DNA from: Burkholderiales bacterium RIFCSPLOWO2_02_FULL_57_36
GTDB lineage: Bacteria > Pseudomonadota > Gammaproteobacteria > Burkholderiales > Burkholderiaceae_D
Assembly: GCA_001770855.1 (NCBI GenBank)
Contig: MESE01000091.1
Coordinates: 1 to 64,000, forward strand
Length of the DNA: 64,000 bases
Reading direction: 5' to 3'
The notes under the pieces were generated by a model. It did no database searches, was not told where the DNA came from, and saw only the letters and a program-made list of their open reading frames with translations. The position numbers and the translations under genes were made by a program. Shown here one piece after another: positions 8,847-18,625 of the stretch. Position 1 is the first letter of the stretch; every line of letters begins with the position of its first letter.

Positions 8847-9056
8847 CACAGCAAGCTCCTGGAAAAGTTTCGGCTAACCGGATACCGGTTGCTGGCGGAA
8901 TTACCGTTGCATGCGCCAATCTCGACGGCAACCAGCGCTGCGTCGGTCATCAAGCAAAAAATGTTAATAGGCAAATCTCGTCAACATCGACACGCGTCGG
9001 CATCCCGCCCGCCGCTGCATTCCGGAGCGCCCGGCCGGTCTCGGCGCGAATGCCGA

Positions 9057-9374
9057 TTACTGCGTTTTCGGCTTCACTTGAAGATTGTTTTTAACTTCGG
9101 CAACGCCGGGCACGTTTCGTGCCGCCTGTACGGCCATTCGCGCCTGCTCGGCGGTATCGACGAACCCGGCCAGCGAGATGACACCCCGATAGGAGTCGAC
9201 ATTGATCGCCAGCGCCTCGCCCAATCCTTGCGTTTGTGCAATCTTGGTTTTGACGCGCGTGGTCAGCGATGCGTCGTCGATAAACTCTCCCGTCCCGCGT
9301 GATTTTTCGGTCGGTGCACACGCGCTGATCAACGTGGCGAGCACAATCGAGATGGAAATGGCTAGATGCTTCAT
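9057..9374 (-). CDS. BON domain lipoprotein (OsmY-like)
   Basis: A 105-residue protein with a lipoprotein signal (LISAC, Cys19) and one BON domain at about 38-100 (DDASLTTRVKTKIA ... GVISLAGFVDTAEQ ... GVAEVKNNLQ). BON domains bind phospholipid surfaces, and OsmY-like proteins protect the periplasm under osmotic stress. The start at 9374 has an AAGGA site seven bases upstream; longer starts would put residues before the signal. Confidence 0.92.
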   Translation of the reverse strand: MKHLAISISIVLATLISACAPTEKSRGTGEFIDDASLTTRVKTKIAQTQGLGEALAINVDSYRGVISLAGFVDTAEQARMAVQAARNVPGVAEVKNNLQVKPKTQ

Positions 9375-9700
9375 GGGTAAATCCTTCCGGTAAAAGGATA
9401 AAGAAAACAAACATGCATCTTCCATGCCATTGGATTTTCAAATCTGCTGGCGTCGGACGCCTGCAGGTTCACCTGATCCAAGCGTCTGGACACGCCGCGA
9501 TGATGAAAATGTGTCGGTAGTCTTTGTATAAATTGCAGGCCAAAGCGGATTTTCGATGGCGTTCGCCTCACCGGCCATTGCCGGTCTATCGGCGGAATCG
9601 TTTCTGGCTGAGCATATTCATTGAGTACGATCCAACAGCGCCCCCCGCATTCGTGCTATCTGTTCCGTATCGATACTGCAAAACCGCACCGGGCGCCGAC
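9375..9700. other. Divergent intergenic region, no gene seen
   Basis: This 326-bp region lies between the divergent BON lipoprotein and MgtC genes. An in-frame extension of MgtC to 9524 exists, but its residues do not resemble the family. No RNA or repeat was recognised. Confidence 0.55.
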
Positions 9701-10183
9701 ATGGACTTATGGATGGCCGAAATCTGGCCGACAATACTGCATGAGTTTTCCGATCTACCCAGCGCGACCGAGGCGACGCGGGTAGTGGTGCGCCTGCTGA
9801 CCGCAGTCCTGCTCGGCGGTTTGCTGGGTTACGAGCGTGAAAGAAGGGGGGCGTCCGCAGGACTGAGAACGCACATGCTGGTTGCGCTCGGATCGGCGCT
9901 GTTCGTTGCGGTGCCGCAGCTGGCCGGCGCGACCATTGAAGACCTGAGCCGGGTGCTGCAGGGCGTGGTTGCGGGCATAGGATTTCTCGGCGCCGGCGCG
10001 ATCATCAAGCTTTCGGAAGGCAGGAAAATCGCCGGATTGACGACTGCCGCGAGCATCTGGCTCACCGCGGCCATCGGCGCCGCCGCCGGAATGGGGCGAA
10101 TAACCACCGCGATTCTCAGCGTCGTGCTGGCGCTGGTTATTCTTTCCGTACTGCGCCGGGTGTCGAAAAGCATTTCACCATGA
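9701..10183 (+). CDS. MgtC/SapB family membrane protein
   Basis: A 160-residue inner-membrane protein with four predicted helices and the MgtC signature [23 protein letters not shown] (about residues 34-56), then [12 protein letters not shown] and [15 protein letters not shown]. MgtC-type proteins are linked to growth in low magnesium and acid stress; a transport function is not established. The start at 9701 gives the usual length. Its 3' end overlaps the convergent gene by 9 bp. Confidence 0.9.
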   Translation: MDLWMAEIWPTILHEFSDLPSATEATRVVVRLLTAVLLGGLLGYERERRGASAGLRTHMLVALGSALFVAVPQLAGATIEDLSRVLQGVVAGIGFLGAGAIIKLSEGRKIAGLTTAASIWLTAAIGAAAGMGRITTAILSVVLALVILSVLRRVSKSISP

Positions 10184-10666
10184 CCGGGACGGGCTCGTAC
10201 TCCGCGCGATCAAATCGTGTGCCGCCAGCCCGAGCGCAAGGACGCCGAAGACGGTTGCCAGCGAGCGGCCCGACAGGCGTTTTTCAAAGCCCGGCGTAAA
10301 CCGCCTCGGCACCAGATAATAATCGGTCAGATAGGCGCCCGCGGTCACCAGCGCGCTGCCGGCCAGCGGCCGCAACGGCGAGTCCGGTTTGCCCGGCCGA
10401 GCGCCGAAAAAAGTCTCATACACGGCGGCCCAGAAAATCGCAGCGGCATGGTTCAGCAGAAAACCCGTCAAGGTGTACTTCAGCGATAACCTGTTTTGCA
10501 TGGCGGCTACATCGCCCCAGAGAATATGGCTGGTGGCATTTAGCGGCGCCGCATAGGACCCGATTTCCTTTTTTCCAGCCAGTGCGGTTGCGGCTGCGCT
10601 GGCCATGCCTGCGAGCGTCCCGCTGACCAGGGCGCGCCGCATTGCGGACTCGGTGTTGAGCATCAT
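10175..10666 (-). CDS. Hypothetical membrane protein
   Basis: A 163-residue protein with a hydrophobic N-terminal segment ([20 protein letters not shown]) and three further likely membrane helices, ending in a basic tail. I do not recognise a named family. It lies 12 bp downstream of the FAD/Rieske oxidoreductase gene on the same strand, so the two are probably cotranscribed and may act together. Confidence 0.75.
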   Translation of the reverse strand: MMLNTESAMRRALVSGTLAGMASAAATALAGKKEIGSYAAPLNATSHILWGDVAAMQNRLSLKYTLTGFLLNHAAAIFWAAVYETFFGARPGKPDSPLRPLAGSALVTAGAYLTDYYLVPRRFTPGFEKRLSGRSLATVFGVLALGLAAHDLIARSTSPSRSW

Positions 10667-10678
10667 CGATTTCCTTTG

Positions 10679-12271
10679 CTAGTGTCGGTCGTAACCTTTT
10701 TCATGACGCGCGTCTTTCGATGCGCTCGGCGGCTTCATTTTCCCTTCAGGCCATGCGGCCTCGAGCGGCGTCGGCGCAGGGCCGTGCAGGACCGCGCCGG
10801 CGACATTGAAACGCGACCCGTGGCACGGGCAGTCCCACGATTTTTCGGCGCCGTTCCAGGACACGATGCAGCCCAGATGAGTGCAGGTAGCCGACAGTAC
10901 ATACAGCTCGCCCTGCTCATCGCGATAGGCGGCCAGCTTCCGCTTTCCCTCGCGCAGGATCGCTCCTTGTCCGGCTGCGATCTCCTGTACCGAGTCCACT
11001 TCGCCACCCGTAAGCCAGTCCCGGTACTGGGACAAGGTGTTTGCCTGCTCCTTGATGAATTCCGATATGCCGTGCGTGACTTTGCGCGACGGCGCATAGA
11101 TTTTTTCCCATGCGTTGTCCCGTCCCATGATCAAGTCGGTGATCAACATCGCGCCCGCCGTGCAATGGGTCATGCCATTGCCGGAGTCGCCGGTGATCAG
11201 ATAGACGTTGTCGTCATCCATCGGATTGCGTCCCAGATAGGCAACGCCGTCGGCAGGCTCCATCACTTCGCCGGACCATCTGAAATCGACCGCACCGGCC
11301 ATCGGATAGCGCTCCCGCACCCAGGCTTCGACTTCATCGTAGCGATGTTGCGGATGGCTGTCCTGCCCGACCTTGTGATCCGCGCCGCCCACAATCAAAA
11401 TCTCATGATCCGCATCCGGCACCGGTGTTTGCAGTCGAACGTAGTAGTAAGGATCGCCGGTATCCCACAGAAGGATGCGCGGCACCGATCCTTTCGGTAC
11501 GCGCACGCCGATCACATAGGTTCGGTATCCCGCCTGTTTGGTATGCATGACCACGCGATCGTTGAACGGCGTGTTGGTCGCGACCACCACGGCAGTGGCG
11601 CGAATTTTTCCTTCGGACGTAGTGACGACCTGGACGGAATTGACGGTATCGATGCTTGATGCGCGTGTCTGTGCGTAAACTTTTCCGCCGTTCCGGACAA
11701 ACGCCTTGACCAGGCCGTTCAGGTACTTCAGCGGATGGAACTGCGCCTGGTTTGCAAATCGTAAACACGGCCCACTGTCGAAGCTCAGGCCCGGCACCTT
11801 TTCCAGCTTGTCCACGGTAGCGCCGGCTCTGCGCGCGGCCTCGAGTTCCTTGTCGAGATCGGGATACTCTTTCTCAGTCAATGAAAAAAGGTATCCGTCC
11901 AGGCGTTCGAATTCGCAATCGATATTTTCATCGCGCGCGATCGATTCAACCAGGTTGGTCGCTCGATGAAAGCTGTCGCCGACCAGGCGCGCGTTCTCCG
12001 CACCGAAAGAATTTTCGATTTCAAAGTACCGGTTGTCGGGAGGGAAGAAATGCGCCGTGGTCCGTCCGGTTTCGCCGGCGCCCACGTTGATTGCATCGAT
12101 GAGAACCACTGCCTTGCCTTCGCGAGACAGCAGGTATGCCGCGGTGACGCCGGCAATTCCGCCGCCGATGACGCAGATACTGGTATCGATGTCTCCCTGC
12201 AGGGAGGGAAACTGCGGCAGGTCCGCGGTTGCCATCCAGACCGAAGTTGATCCATGCGGTGTGTCGATCAT
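10679..12271 (-). CDS. FAD-dependent oxidoreductase with C-terminal Rieske [2Fe-2S] domain
   Basis: A 530-residue two-domain enzyme. Residues about 28-400 form a DAO-type FAD domain beginning with the dinucleotide motif [16 protein letters not shown]. The C-terminal 90 residues are a Rieske domain with both ligand motifs, CTHLGC and CPCHGS. Such proteins move electrons between a flavin and a Rieske cluster; the substrate is unknown. No signal peptide is seen. The small membrane protein gene follows 12 bp downstream. Confidence 0.93.
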   Translation of the reverse strand: MIDTPHGSTSVWMATADLPQFPSLQGDIDTSICVIGGGIAGVTAAYLLSREGKAVVLIDAINVGAGETGRTTAHFFPPDNRYFEIENSFGAENARLVGDSFHRATNLVESIARDENIDCEFERLDGYLFSLTEKEYPDLDKELEAARRAGATVDKLEKVPGLSFDSGPCLRFANQAQFHPLKYLNGLVKAFVRNGGKVYAQTRASSIDTVNSVQVVTTSEGKIRATAVVVATNTPFNDRVVMHTKQAGYRTYVIGVRVPKGSVPRILLWDTGDPYYYVRLQTPVPDADHEILIVGGADHKVGQDSHPQHRYDEVEAWVRERYPMAGAVDFRWSGEVMEPADGVAYLGRNPMDDDNVYLITGDSGNGMTHCTAGAMLITDLIMGRDNAWEKIYAPSRKVTHGISEFIKEQANTLSQYRDWLTGGEVDSVQEIAAGQGAILREGKRKLAAYRDEQGELYVLSATCTHLGCIVSWNGAEKSWDCPCHGSRFNVAGAVLHGPAPTPLEAAWPEGKMKPPSASKDARHEKGYDRH

Positions 12272-12508
12272 GTTTTCAATCCTTTTGCAATGCCGCCGAT
12301 CGCATTGCCGCTTCCTGCTTGCGCCGGACGGGAGAAAATGTGACCAGGCAACAGTGCCGTCGTGCCCTGATCAATAGACTCCCATGCTTTAACTAAGTTC
12401 GGAATGCAGGCGGAACTTTGCGGCGGCGGAACGCTCCGACATGCATCCGATGCAATTCGTTCGCTCAAAAATTGCATCGTTCATGAGGCTATACAGGAGA
12501 TCGAAAAA

Positions 12509-12934
12509 ATGAAACGCACCGGATCGGCTATTTGGACAGGCGGGCTTAAGGACGGCAAAGGCAAGCTCTCGACGCAAAGCGGCATTCTGGACAATGCCCA
12601 ATACGGCTTCAGTACCCGTTTCGAGAACGAGCCCGGAACCAACCCGGAAGAATTGATCGCGGCGGCACACGCGGGCTGTTTTTCGATGGCGCTGTCGGGA
12701 CAATTGGGCGAAGCGGGGATGACAGCGGAAAGCATCAAGACCAGTGCGGCAGTGACGCTGGAGAAAGGTCCGGATGGCTTCTCGATCACCGCGGTTCATC
12801 TGGACCTGGTCGCGAAAATTCCCGGCGCCGATCAATCCGCGTTCGAGGCCGCAGCCAACAAGGCGAAGGAGGGGTGCCCGGTATCCAGGGTGCTCAATGC
12901 CGCTATCACCATGAACGCGAAGCTGGAGGCGTGA
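12509..12934 (+). CDS. OsmC family peroxiredoxin
   Basis: A 141-residue OsmC/Ohr-fold protein. The first catalytic Cys is in AAAHAGCFSMAL (about residue 56) and the second in KAKEGCPVSRVL (about residue 121), the positions used for thiol-based reduction of organic hydroperoxides. The start at 12509 is fixed by an AGGAGA site eight bases before it; an upstream in-frame ATG at 12404 is not family sequence. It stands alone and ends 54 bp from the convergent AI-2E gene. Confidence 0.93.
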   Translation: MKRTGSAIWTGGLKDGKGKLSTQSGILDNAQYGFSTRFENEPGTNPEELIAAAHAGCFSMALSGQLGEAGMTAESIKTSAAVTLEKGPDGFSITAVHLDLVAKIPGADQSAFEAAANKAKEGCPVSRVLNAAITMNAKLEA

Positions 12935-12988
12935 ATACCGGAGCTCTGAAAGACGCGGCCGAAAGACATCCGGTTTTGCCCATGCCGG

Positions 12989-14104
12989 TCAATCCGACTT
13001 CTCATGCAGCTCACTGGGGGTCTTGACCGGATCATCCAGCACATCCTGCACATACAGCATCGCAATGAGCACGAACAATACCGCGGTCAAAGGGGTGGCG
13101 AGGGCAATCCCCAGCAAGCCGAAAGGTACCGCGAACAGAACCTGCATGGAGATTGTCAGCGCAGGCGGAAGCGACACCATTCGTCGTTCGACCAGCGGCG
13201 CGAGGAGATAACTCTCGCCGGTCTGGATGCCGATAAACAGGAAAAGCGTGTAAAGCGCAGTGTCCGGACCATCGGAGAATGCCATCAACACAGCGGGTAT
13301 GCCCGCCAGAATCGGGCCGAGGTAGGGAACGAATTCGAACAATCCGGCGATCACCCCCAGCGTGACCGCCAACGGTACGCCCAGCAATGTCAAGCCGACT
13401 GCGGTCGTCACGCCGACCACAACCATTGAAACAAGTTTTCCGAACAGCCATAGCTCCAGGGTCATGCCCAATTCCTCGAACACCTCTTTGCCGCGCCGCC
13501 TGCTCTTTTTTGGCACCGCCTTCAGGAAACCGTTGATGTAAACTTGCGGTTGCGCCGCGAGATAGATGCCGATAAAAAGGATAATCGCAATATTGGCTAT
13601 GGTGCCCAGAGTGCCGGTGAACACGACTCGCGCCTGCGACAACATTCCAAACAGATTCGAAATGATTTCTCCGGCGGGTGGGACGGATTGAATAATCTCT
13701 TTCGTCCACGCATATTGTTCCAGATACTCTCGAAGGCGCTGAAGTGACGACGGAATAGTGCTGATCAGCGGGTCAACCTGTTCGACGACTTGCGGTCCCA
13801 GAAAGTAACCGACTAGTCCAAACACGATCACTATCAGGAGCAGTACTGCAATCAGCGATAGGGTTCTCGGCAAAGGCATTTTCTTAGTCAATCTGTTGCT
13901 GGCGCCGTTCAACAAAACCGCGAACAGAATACTGGCAAAGATCACCAGAAGCACATGCCCGGCAAACCAGATCGTGCCTATCATCAACAAGAAAATTGTC
14001 CCGATGCCGAAAACGGTCATGACACGATAAACGTAATTCCGGTCGATCGGTCCGGCGGTGATTTTTTGTCTGGGGGAGACTTGTTCGTGTTGTTGACCAT
14101 TCAT
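12989..14104 (-). CDS. AI-2E family transporter (PerM-like)
   Basis: A 371-residue inner-membrane protein with about eight helices in the AI-2E/PerM pattern, including FEFVPYLGPILAGIPAV and ESYLLAPLVERRMVSLPP, which are hallmark regions. The family includes the AI-2 exporter TqsA and Na+/H+ antiporter-like proteins; the cargo here is unknown. Length is standard. A second, much longer member is encoded at 46.6 kb. Confidence 0.92.
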   Translation of the reverse strand: MNGQQHEQVSPRQKITAGPIDRNYVYRVMTVFGIGTIFLLMIGTIWFAGHVLLVIFASILFAVLLNGASNRLTKKMPLPRTLSLIAVLLLIVIVFGLVGYFLGPQVVEQVDPLISTIPSSLQRLREYLEQYAWTKEIIQSVPPAGEIISNLFGMLSQARVVFTGTLGTIANIAIILFIGIYLAAQPQVYINGFLKAVPKKSRRRGKEVFEELGMTLELWLFGKLVSMVVVGVTTAVGLTLLGVPLAVTLGVIAGLFEFVPYLGPILAGIPAVLMAFSDGPDTALYTLFLFIGIQTGESYLLAPLVERRMVSLPPALTISMQVLFAVPFGLLGIALATPLTAVLFVLIAMLYVQDVLDDPVKTPSELHEKSD

Positions 14105-14488
14105 TTTTTTGTTCTCTCTCGACCAGTTTTTTTAGGAAAGAGTCGCACTCCTGGTTAACCGCTATCAAGATTGATGCCAGCCTTGCATTAGGGACCATCA
14201 TCGGGAAAATTTCCGGATGACCGGAAAAAAATACATGATTTTCCGCCGCTCTTGCAATTGCGCCGTGTGCGACGGGCAAGCAACCAAGGATGCGCGCTTC
14301 ATAAATTTTCTTGCAGTGAACCTTCGAGAAAGCGGAACCGGCATCGGATGCCTTCGCACCCCTTGCCGATTCCGGCGTCGACGAGAAACAAGTGTTCGGT
14401 GCGCCGGATTTTCCCGCCAGCCAATGTTTTCGATGGCACGGAGCTTGCACACCATTCCCGACACCTCATAACTGGAAGGAGTAATTCC
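14105..14488. other. Divergent intergenic region, no gene seen
   Basis: The 384 bp between the AI-2E gene and the divergent secreted-protein gene hold no reading frame with family resemblance. Promoters for both genes are expected here. Confidence 0.55.
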
Positions 14489-15145
14489 GTGAATACAAAA
14501 CTCACTGCTATCGCTGCATCAATTGCCTTCAGCTTTGCCGCTGGCGCTTATGCGCAGACATCTTCCGGCGGCGCAGGGTCGTATGGACAAGGTACGCAAT
14601 CGCAGCAACCGACAAGCGGCAGTTCAGGTGGCAGCGCTAGCACAGGACAACAATCCCAGAAGCAGCAGATTCAACAGCAACACAAGGCTGCCATGGAGAA
14701 ATGCGAAGGCATGCAGGAAAATGCCAAGGACATCTGCAAGGCCGAGGCTGATGGGCAGAAGAAAATAGCGGAAGCGCAGGCAAAGGTAACCGAGCGCGAT
14801 ACGCCAAAGAATCGCCTTAATCTGGCGGAAGCGAAAGCGGAGGCACAGTACAAGGTGGGCAAGGAACGCTGCGACGATCAAGTCAGCGAGGCCAAGAAAG
14901 CCTGTGAACAGTCAGCCAAGGCGGAGCGGGACAGCATGATTGCACAGGCCAAAACGGCATCGCAGAAGCAGACATCCAGCGGCGGCAGTGCTTCCGGCAG
15001 CACCTCTTCCTCGGGACAGGCGGCGCCTTCGGCCGGATCATCGGCAGTACCGCCTACATCCTCCGGCAGCAGCGCTTCGGGTGATTCTTCAGCCGCACAG
15101 CCGACATCGCCGAGCCCGGCGCAACCAATGGGACAGTCGCGGTAG
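14489..15145 (+). CDS. Secreted Gln/Ala/Ser-rich helical protein
   Basis: A 218-residue protein with a GTG start at 14489, supported by an AAGGAG site seven bases upstream, and a Sec signal peptide cleaved after AYA (about residue 22). The mature protein has a Gln/Ser/Gly linker, a charged coiled-coil region (about 55-150) with repeated Ala-Glu-Lys and four Cys, then a Ser/Gly/Pro-rich tail. Similar periplasmic coiled-coil proteins are common in Burkholderiales and not characterised. It is probably a stress or envelope protein. Confidence 0.8.
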   Translation: MNTKLTAIAASIAFSFAAGAYAQTSSGGAGSYGQGTQSQQPTSGSSGGSASTGQQSQKQQIQQQHKAAMEKCEGMQENAKDICKAEADGQKKIAEAQAKVTERDTPKNRLNLAEAKAEAQYKVGKERCDDQVSEAKKACEQSAKAERDSMIAQAKTASQKQTSSGGSASGSTSSSGQAAPSAGSSAVPPTSSGSSASGDSSAAQPTSPSPAQPMGQSR

Positions 15146-15580
15146 GCAGGTGCCGCCACGGTAAATCGTCATGTGATTTTCACAGATCGCCGCAATGGCT
15201 TGCGGCGTACCGTGGTATGACGCGCATGGTCCGATCCGGCGTATTACGAAAATCATGTACCGCTCGATACGGTGCCGCAGCCGGTCTTTCCGGCAAATGC
15301 ATTGTCTTTGACCGCATATGCAGGAACCCTGGGCTCGTGCCGAATCGAACCTTAGTGTTTTTTTAATGTCAGATTTTCACTCTGTCGCCAAGAGTCGAAT
15401 CCAATTGTCTCATTGTCGGGTTCGGCAAAAGAAGACCGATGAAGCGTTATGTCCGCGCTCAAGAAGCGGGTGTGGTGCGGAATTTCAAAGTAAAAATGTC
15501 ATATGTCCGTGCAAAGCCATTGCCGGGTACCGGAACGACCAGTTCATGCGAATGAATTTTCACTGTAAAGGAAATGAAAA
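15146..15580. other. Intergenic region with a perfect short hairpin
   Basis: This 435-bp gap has no convincing gene. A perfect 8-bp inverted repeat, CGCCGCAA TGGC TTGCGGCG, lies at 15188-15207, about 40 bp after the preceding stop, but no T-tract follows, so it is only a possible terminator stem. The part before 15581 is AT-rich and may hold the next promoter. Confidence 0.55.
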
Positions 15581-16126
15581 ATGCTAAGCAGAATCGTTAC
15601 AGTCGCCGCGCTTGCAGTAGGTGGAGTCTTTTTATCGAAGCAGATGAAAAAAATGCGTGCTTCAGGCTCATTGTCTTCCGTTGAAGAATCAATCGAAGTC
15701 AATGTGCCTATCAGCACTGCTTATAATCAATGGACGCAGTTTGAAGAATTTCCGAGGTTCATGGACAGCGTGCACGAAGTACGTCAGCTGGACGCCGAGC
15801 ATTTGCACTGGCGCGCCAGCGTTGCAGGAAAGGAAAAAGAATGGGATGCCGAAATCACCGAGCAGACCCCTGACAAACGAATCGCATGGCGCAGCATAAG
15901 CGGGGTTAAAAACGCCGGGGCAGTCAGTTTCCACAAGATTTCGGATTCGGCCACGAGGGTCATGCTGCAAATGGATTACGATCCGCAGACTTTCGGCGAG
16001 AAAGTCGGCGACGCGCTGGGTGCGGTAAAAATGCAAGCAAAAGGCAACCTGAATCGTTTCAAGGAATTGATCGAAGGCCGCGGTGTGGAAACCGGCGCCT
16101 GGCGGGGAACTGTTGGGCAACACTGA
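15581..16126 (+). CDS. SRPBCC family protein (polyketide cyclase/coenzyme Q-binding-like)
   Basis: A 181-residue protein with a short hydrophobic N-terminal anchor (VTVAALAVGGVFL) followed by a START-like SRPBCC domain: SIEVNVPISTAYNQWTQFEE at the start, FPRFMDSV, then WDAEITEQ and ITWRS-like strands. The family forms a hydrophobic ligand pocket; ligand unknown. It is likely a membrane-attached cytoplasmic or periplasmic protein. A purine-rich AAAGGAAA precedes the ATG. Confidence 0.9.
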   Translation: MLSRIVTVAALAVGGVFLSKQMKKMRASGSLSSVEESIEVNVPISTAYNQWTQFEEFPRFMDSVHEVRQLDAEHLHWRASVAGKEKEWDAEITEQTPDKRIAWRSISGVKNAGAVSFHKISDSATRVMLQMDYDPQTFGEKVGDALGAVKMQAKGNLNRFKELIEGRGVETGAWRGTVGQH

Positions 16127-16263
16127 TGCGTTGTTCGGCGAGCTGATGCCAACATCATTCCGTTACATACGGAGTACGCAACGAAGCGATGTTGGGTCGA
16201 GGCCGTTATGAGGCACTAGGCTCGATACGGATTGTCGATCTGTTGCGTGTTCAGATCCTGGAT

Positions 16264-16998
16264 TCATGCAGGGCTGACACGGTCTGCGAGTTTCAGAAGT
16301 AGCGCGGCTCCATTGCCGCGCCATGCGCTACCGTGCATGCAGGCCAGTGTGGCCGGCTGCAACTCGGATAGGCGCGTGAGATGCCGGCGAGTGTCCGGAC
16401 TATGTGCAAAGTAGTCCATCTGCAGGCGAAACGCTTCGCTCGGTTCCAGAATATCTTCCTCTGTCAGCGGCGGATTCCGATGCCCGGGTTGAGTGAATAA
16501 ATCGCCGCACAAAAGCGTGCGGGTAGTTTCCTCGTAGGCCATCGAGCATTCCCATCCATGCGGCAAGTGCGGCGTTGCAAACCACTGTACGCGGTGCCGG
16601 CCAAGTTCCAGAACTTCACCGTCGGCCATTGCCTTGGCCGGCCGAATGGCGAGATCATCGACGGACACCATCGCTGCGACCTGTCCGCACAGCGGGACTG
16701 CGCCGGGCGCAGCAGTGAGGAATTCATTGAGCGAACCGCATTCGTCGGATTCGACGTGCGAAAAACCGATATAGGCCAGCGATGACAGCGGCAGCACGCT
16801 TTCAATCGCCGCACTCACGGCCGGGAACATCTTGCGGGGGCCGGAATGATAAATCATCGGCTTGTCGTCGGCGATCAGGTATTGATTGAACGAGAACCCG
16901 CCGGGCATCGCCTCCGGCGGTATCGGGGTCGAAATGCGGTAAATACCATCCGCTATTTCATCGACGGTGGTACTGGATTGCGCATTGATCGTTGCCAT
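16264..16998 (-). CDS. MBL-fold metallo-hydrolase, ODP/flavodiiron-like
   Basis: A 244-residue metallo-beta-lactamase-fold protein. The metal motif reads SHVESDECGSLNEFL instead of HxHxDH; the HxExDE form is typical of flavodiiron proteins and ODP oxygen-sensing domains with a di-iron site. Later ligands are likely His in PHLPHGWE, Asp in LLCGDLFTQ and His in LACMHGSAW. There is no flavodoxin domain, so it is a stand-alone oxygen-binding or oxidoreductase module. The start ATG at 16998 is used; a GTG nine bases upstream is an alternative. Confidence 0.85.
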   Translation of the reverse strand: MATINAQSSTTVDEIADGIYRISTPIPPEAMPGGFSFNQYLIADDKPMIYHSGPRKMFPAVSAAIESVLPLSSLAYIGFSHVESDECGSLNEFLTAAPGAVPLCGQVAAMVSVDDLAIRPAKAMADGEVLELGRHRVQWFATPHLPHGWECSMAYEETTRTLLCGDLFTQPGHRNPPLTEEDILEPSEAFRLQMDYFAHSPDTRRHLTRLSELQPATLACMHGSAWRGNGAALLLKLADRVSPA

Positions 16999-17582
16999 GA
17001 TCGTCACTCGCTTTCATATAAAGAGGAAACACTGAGCTTGCAATTCCAGGTTTTTAAATTAGATTCATTTCTAATAAATTCAATTCATTTCAAATTAAAT
17101 GAAAAAAGCAAAATTGCAAGGCCGTCGGCGGAAAGACAAGAGAGGGCGCGCAGGTGTGCGAGAAATGTGATGTGCGCTTCGATCCCGATATGGGTGTATA
17201 GCATACGCCGGCCGATGCGGCATTGGCATGCGTGGCGCAAAACGAGTTGACCATTAATGATAGCGGCGCGCTGGTGAAGAACGGAGCGATTCGTTTTTGC
17301 GGGAAAAGTTTGAGAGGGAACGATGTGCGCGCCGACTCTTTCTTTATTCGTGATGGCGCGTCTTGATCGGATTCTGCGATGCCCAAAGAAAATCCCCTTG
17401 ACGGACGATCGCCAAAACGTATGGCTTATTATTGCTGCGCGGCCCCTTCACTTCCTGGGCCGCGCAGCATACAACGATCTCTTGAGAACTTTCACAGCCC
17501 TCAGTAAGGTTTACCGCTTTTGATCAGGGAGCGGCGGTCTTTCGTAAACCTGTCGAGCGCGCATCAAACAATGCTGCACCCG
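16999..17582. other. Intergenic region, no confident gene
   Basis: This 584-bp gap starts AT-rich (17040-17110), consistent with a promoter for the metallo-hydrolase. A short run with CEKCDVRFDP-like codons near 17155-17190 is stopped at once and is not supported as a gene. A large hairpin at 17433-17469 is described separately. Confidence 0.55.
17433..17469. other. Perfect 13-bp inverted repeat (hairpin)
   Basis: TGCTGCGCGGCCC at 17433-17445 and its exact reverse complement at 17457-17469 flank an 11-base spacer. It lies 114 bp beyond the stop of the phasin gene (minus strand). No T-tract follows on either strand, so it is not a classical intrinsic terminator, but it may end or protect the phasin transcript. 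Confidence 0.6.
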
Positions 17583-18089
17583 TTATCGAGCCCCCGGTTG
17601 GGCGCCTGACGCGGAACCCTTGCTACTCGTTGAAGCCCCCTTGACCGGATTGGATATTTTTTCCATCATTGCTTTTTGACGTTCCGTGGTTTTTTGTGTT
17701 TCTTCGGCGGCGCGGCGCGTCACTTCTTCGGCCACGGCCGCTGCGGTGCGAGTCGCTTCAGGAACACGCGATTCGACCGCTCGCGTCATTTCAACTTGAG
17801 CTCCGGCTGCAATATTGGTGAGGTGCTGGCCGTAGGCGCGCACTTTTTCGGCGGTGGGCTGTACCTGCCCGGTAGCGATGGAAATCGCTTCCATGGGATC
17901 GTCCGCTGCCAAAACCTGCTGCGTAGTTTGAAGCGATTCATCTATGACGGCCTTGGCGACTTGCAGATTCAATTCATTGATCCTTTGTGCGGTATCGAAC
18001 ATTTTTTGCGACATATCGCTGATAAAGGAAAATTGCGATCGCATGTGGTCCTGTACCGCAGGTGTGACGGACTGGGAAAACGGAAACAT
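17583..18089 (-). CDS. Phasin family protein
   Basis: A 168-residue amphipathic helical protein with the phasin_2 pattern: FDTAQRINELNLQVAKAVID, then ATGQVQPTAEKVRAYGQHL and a Lys/Ala/Ser/Gly-rich C-terminus. Phasins coat polyhydroxyalkanoate granules, so PHA storage is suggested for the host. The ATG at 18089 has a GGAGGT site five bases upstream; longer starts have none. Confidence 0.92.
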   Translation of the reverse strand: MFPFSQSVTPAVQDHMRSQFSFISDMSQKMFDTAQRINELNLQVAKAVIDESLQTTQQVLAADDPMEAISIATGQVQPTAEKVRAYGQHLTNIAAGAQVEMTRAVESRVPEATRTAAAVAEEVTRRAAEETQKTTERQKAMMEKISNPVKGASTSSKGSASGAQPGAR

Positions 18090-18262
18090 GATTACCTCCA
18101 TAATAAAAATTAAAAATAATTTACTGCGTGGGAGTTGGGCTGGCAGCTCGTTTTGCCGGTAACGAGAAAGTGATTGAGTAAATCGCCTTATTAAAAGTTC
18201 AATGAAAAATCCAGTAAGTTTTTTTAGATATCGCGGCGAAGTACCGTAGTGAAAAACAGCCG

Positions 18263-18568
18263 CTAATTGCATGCACGATGACGAGGTGAAAATCCGGCCT
18301 GAGCGTCGTTGCTGCGGCTCCATGTGCTTGACTTCTGAAAATTGTGCTCTGCGATAGATTCATCGAAAACAAACGCTTTATCCAAAAGATCTTTGATCAA
18401 GCGCAAAAGTTGCGGCGCATTTCTCGCCGTAACACCGGCTTCGCGTAGACACTTGGCAAGATTTACGAAATGTGCGGGCGCATGCTGAAGGGGTTTTCCG
18501 GAAAATGAGAGACTTGCCGGCTGCTTTACATAATTTTTCAGAGAAATTTCGGTGCCGTTCAAAAACAT
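18263..18568 (-). CDS. Possible small hypothetical protein (101 aa)
   Basis: This frame fills part of the 536-bp gap between the phasin and rsbR genes. The protein would be basic, with a helical middle (PQLLRLIKDLLDKAFVFDE) and no recognised domain. There is no Shine-Dalgarno before the ATG. It is listed as possible only, because nothing else explains this stretch. Confidence 0.3.
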   Translation of the reverse strand: MFLNGTEISLKNYVKQPASLSFSGKPLQHAPAHFVNLAKCLREAGVTARNAPQLLRLIKDLLDKAFVFDESIAEHNFQKSSTWSRSNDAQAGFSPRHRACN

Positions 18569-18625
18569 TCGGGAAAAATCACTTTGCTTATGAAATTTAA
18601 TTCATAGAATTTACAGGAGAGAAGC

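Noticed and set aside
16212-16219. A third copy of the CTAGTGCC end of the MITE-like element
   Set aside because: Only eight bases match, which is expected by chance in a window of this size.
17155-17195. Zinc-finger-like gene fragment (CEKCDVRFDP)
   Set aside because: The frame is interrupted by a stop straight after the motif and no continuation is seen in other frames; chance is likely.
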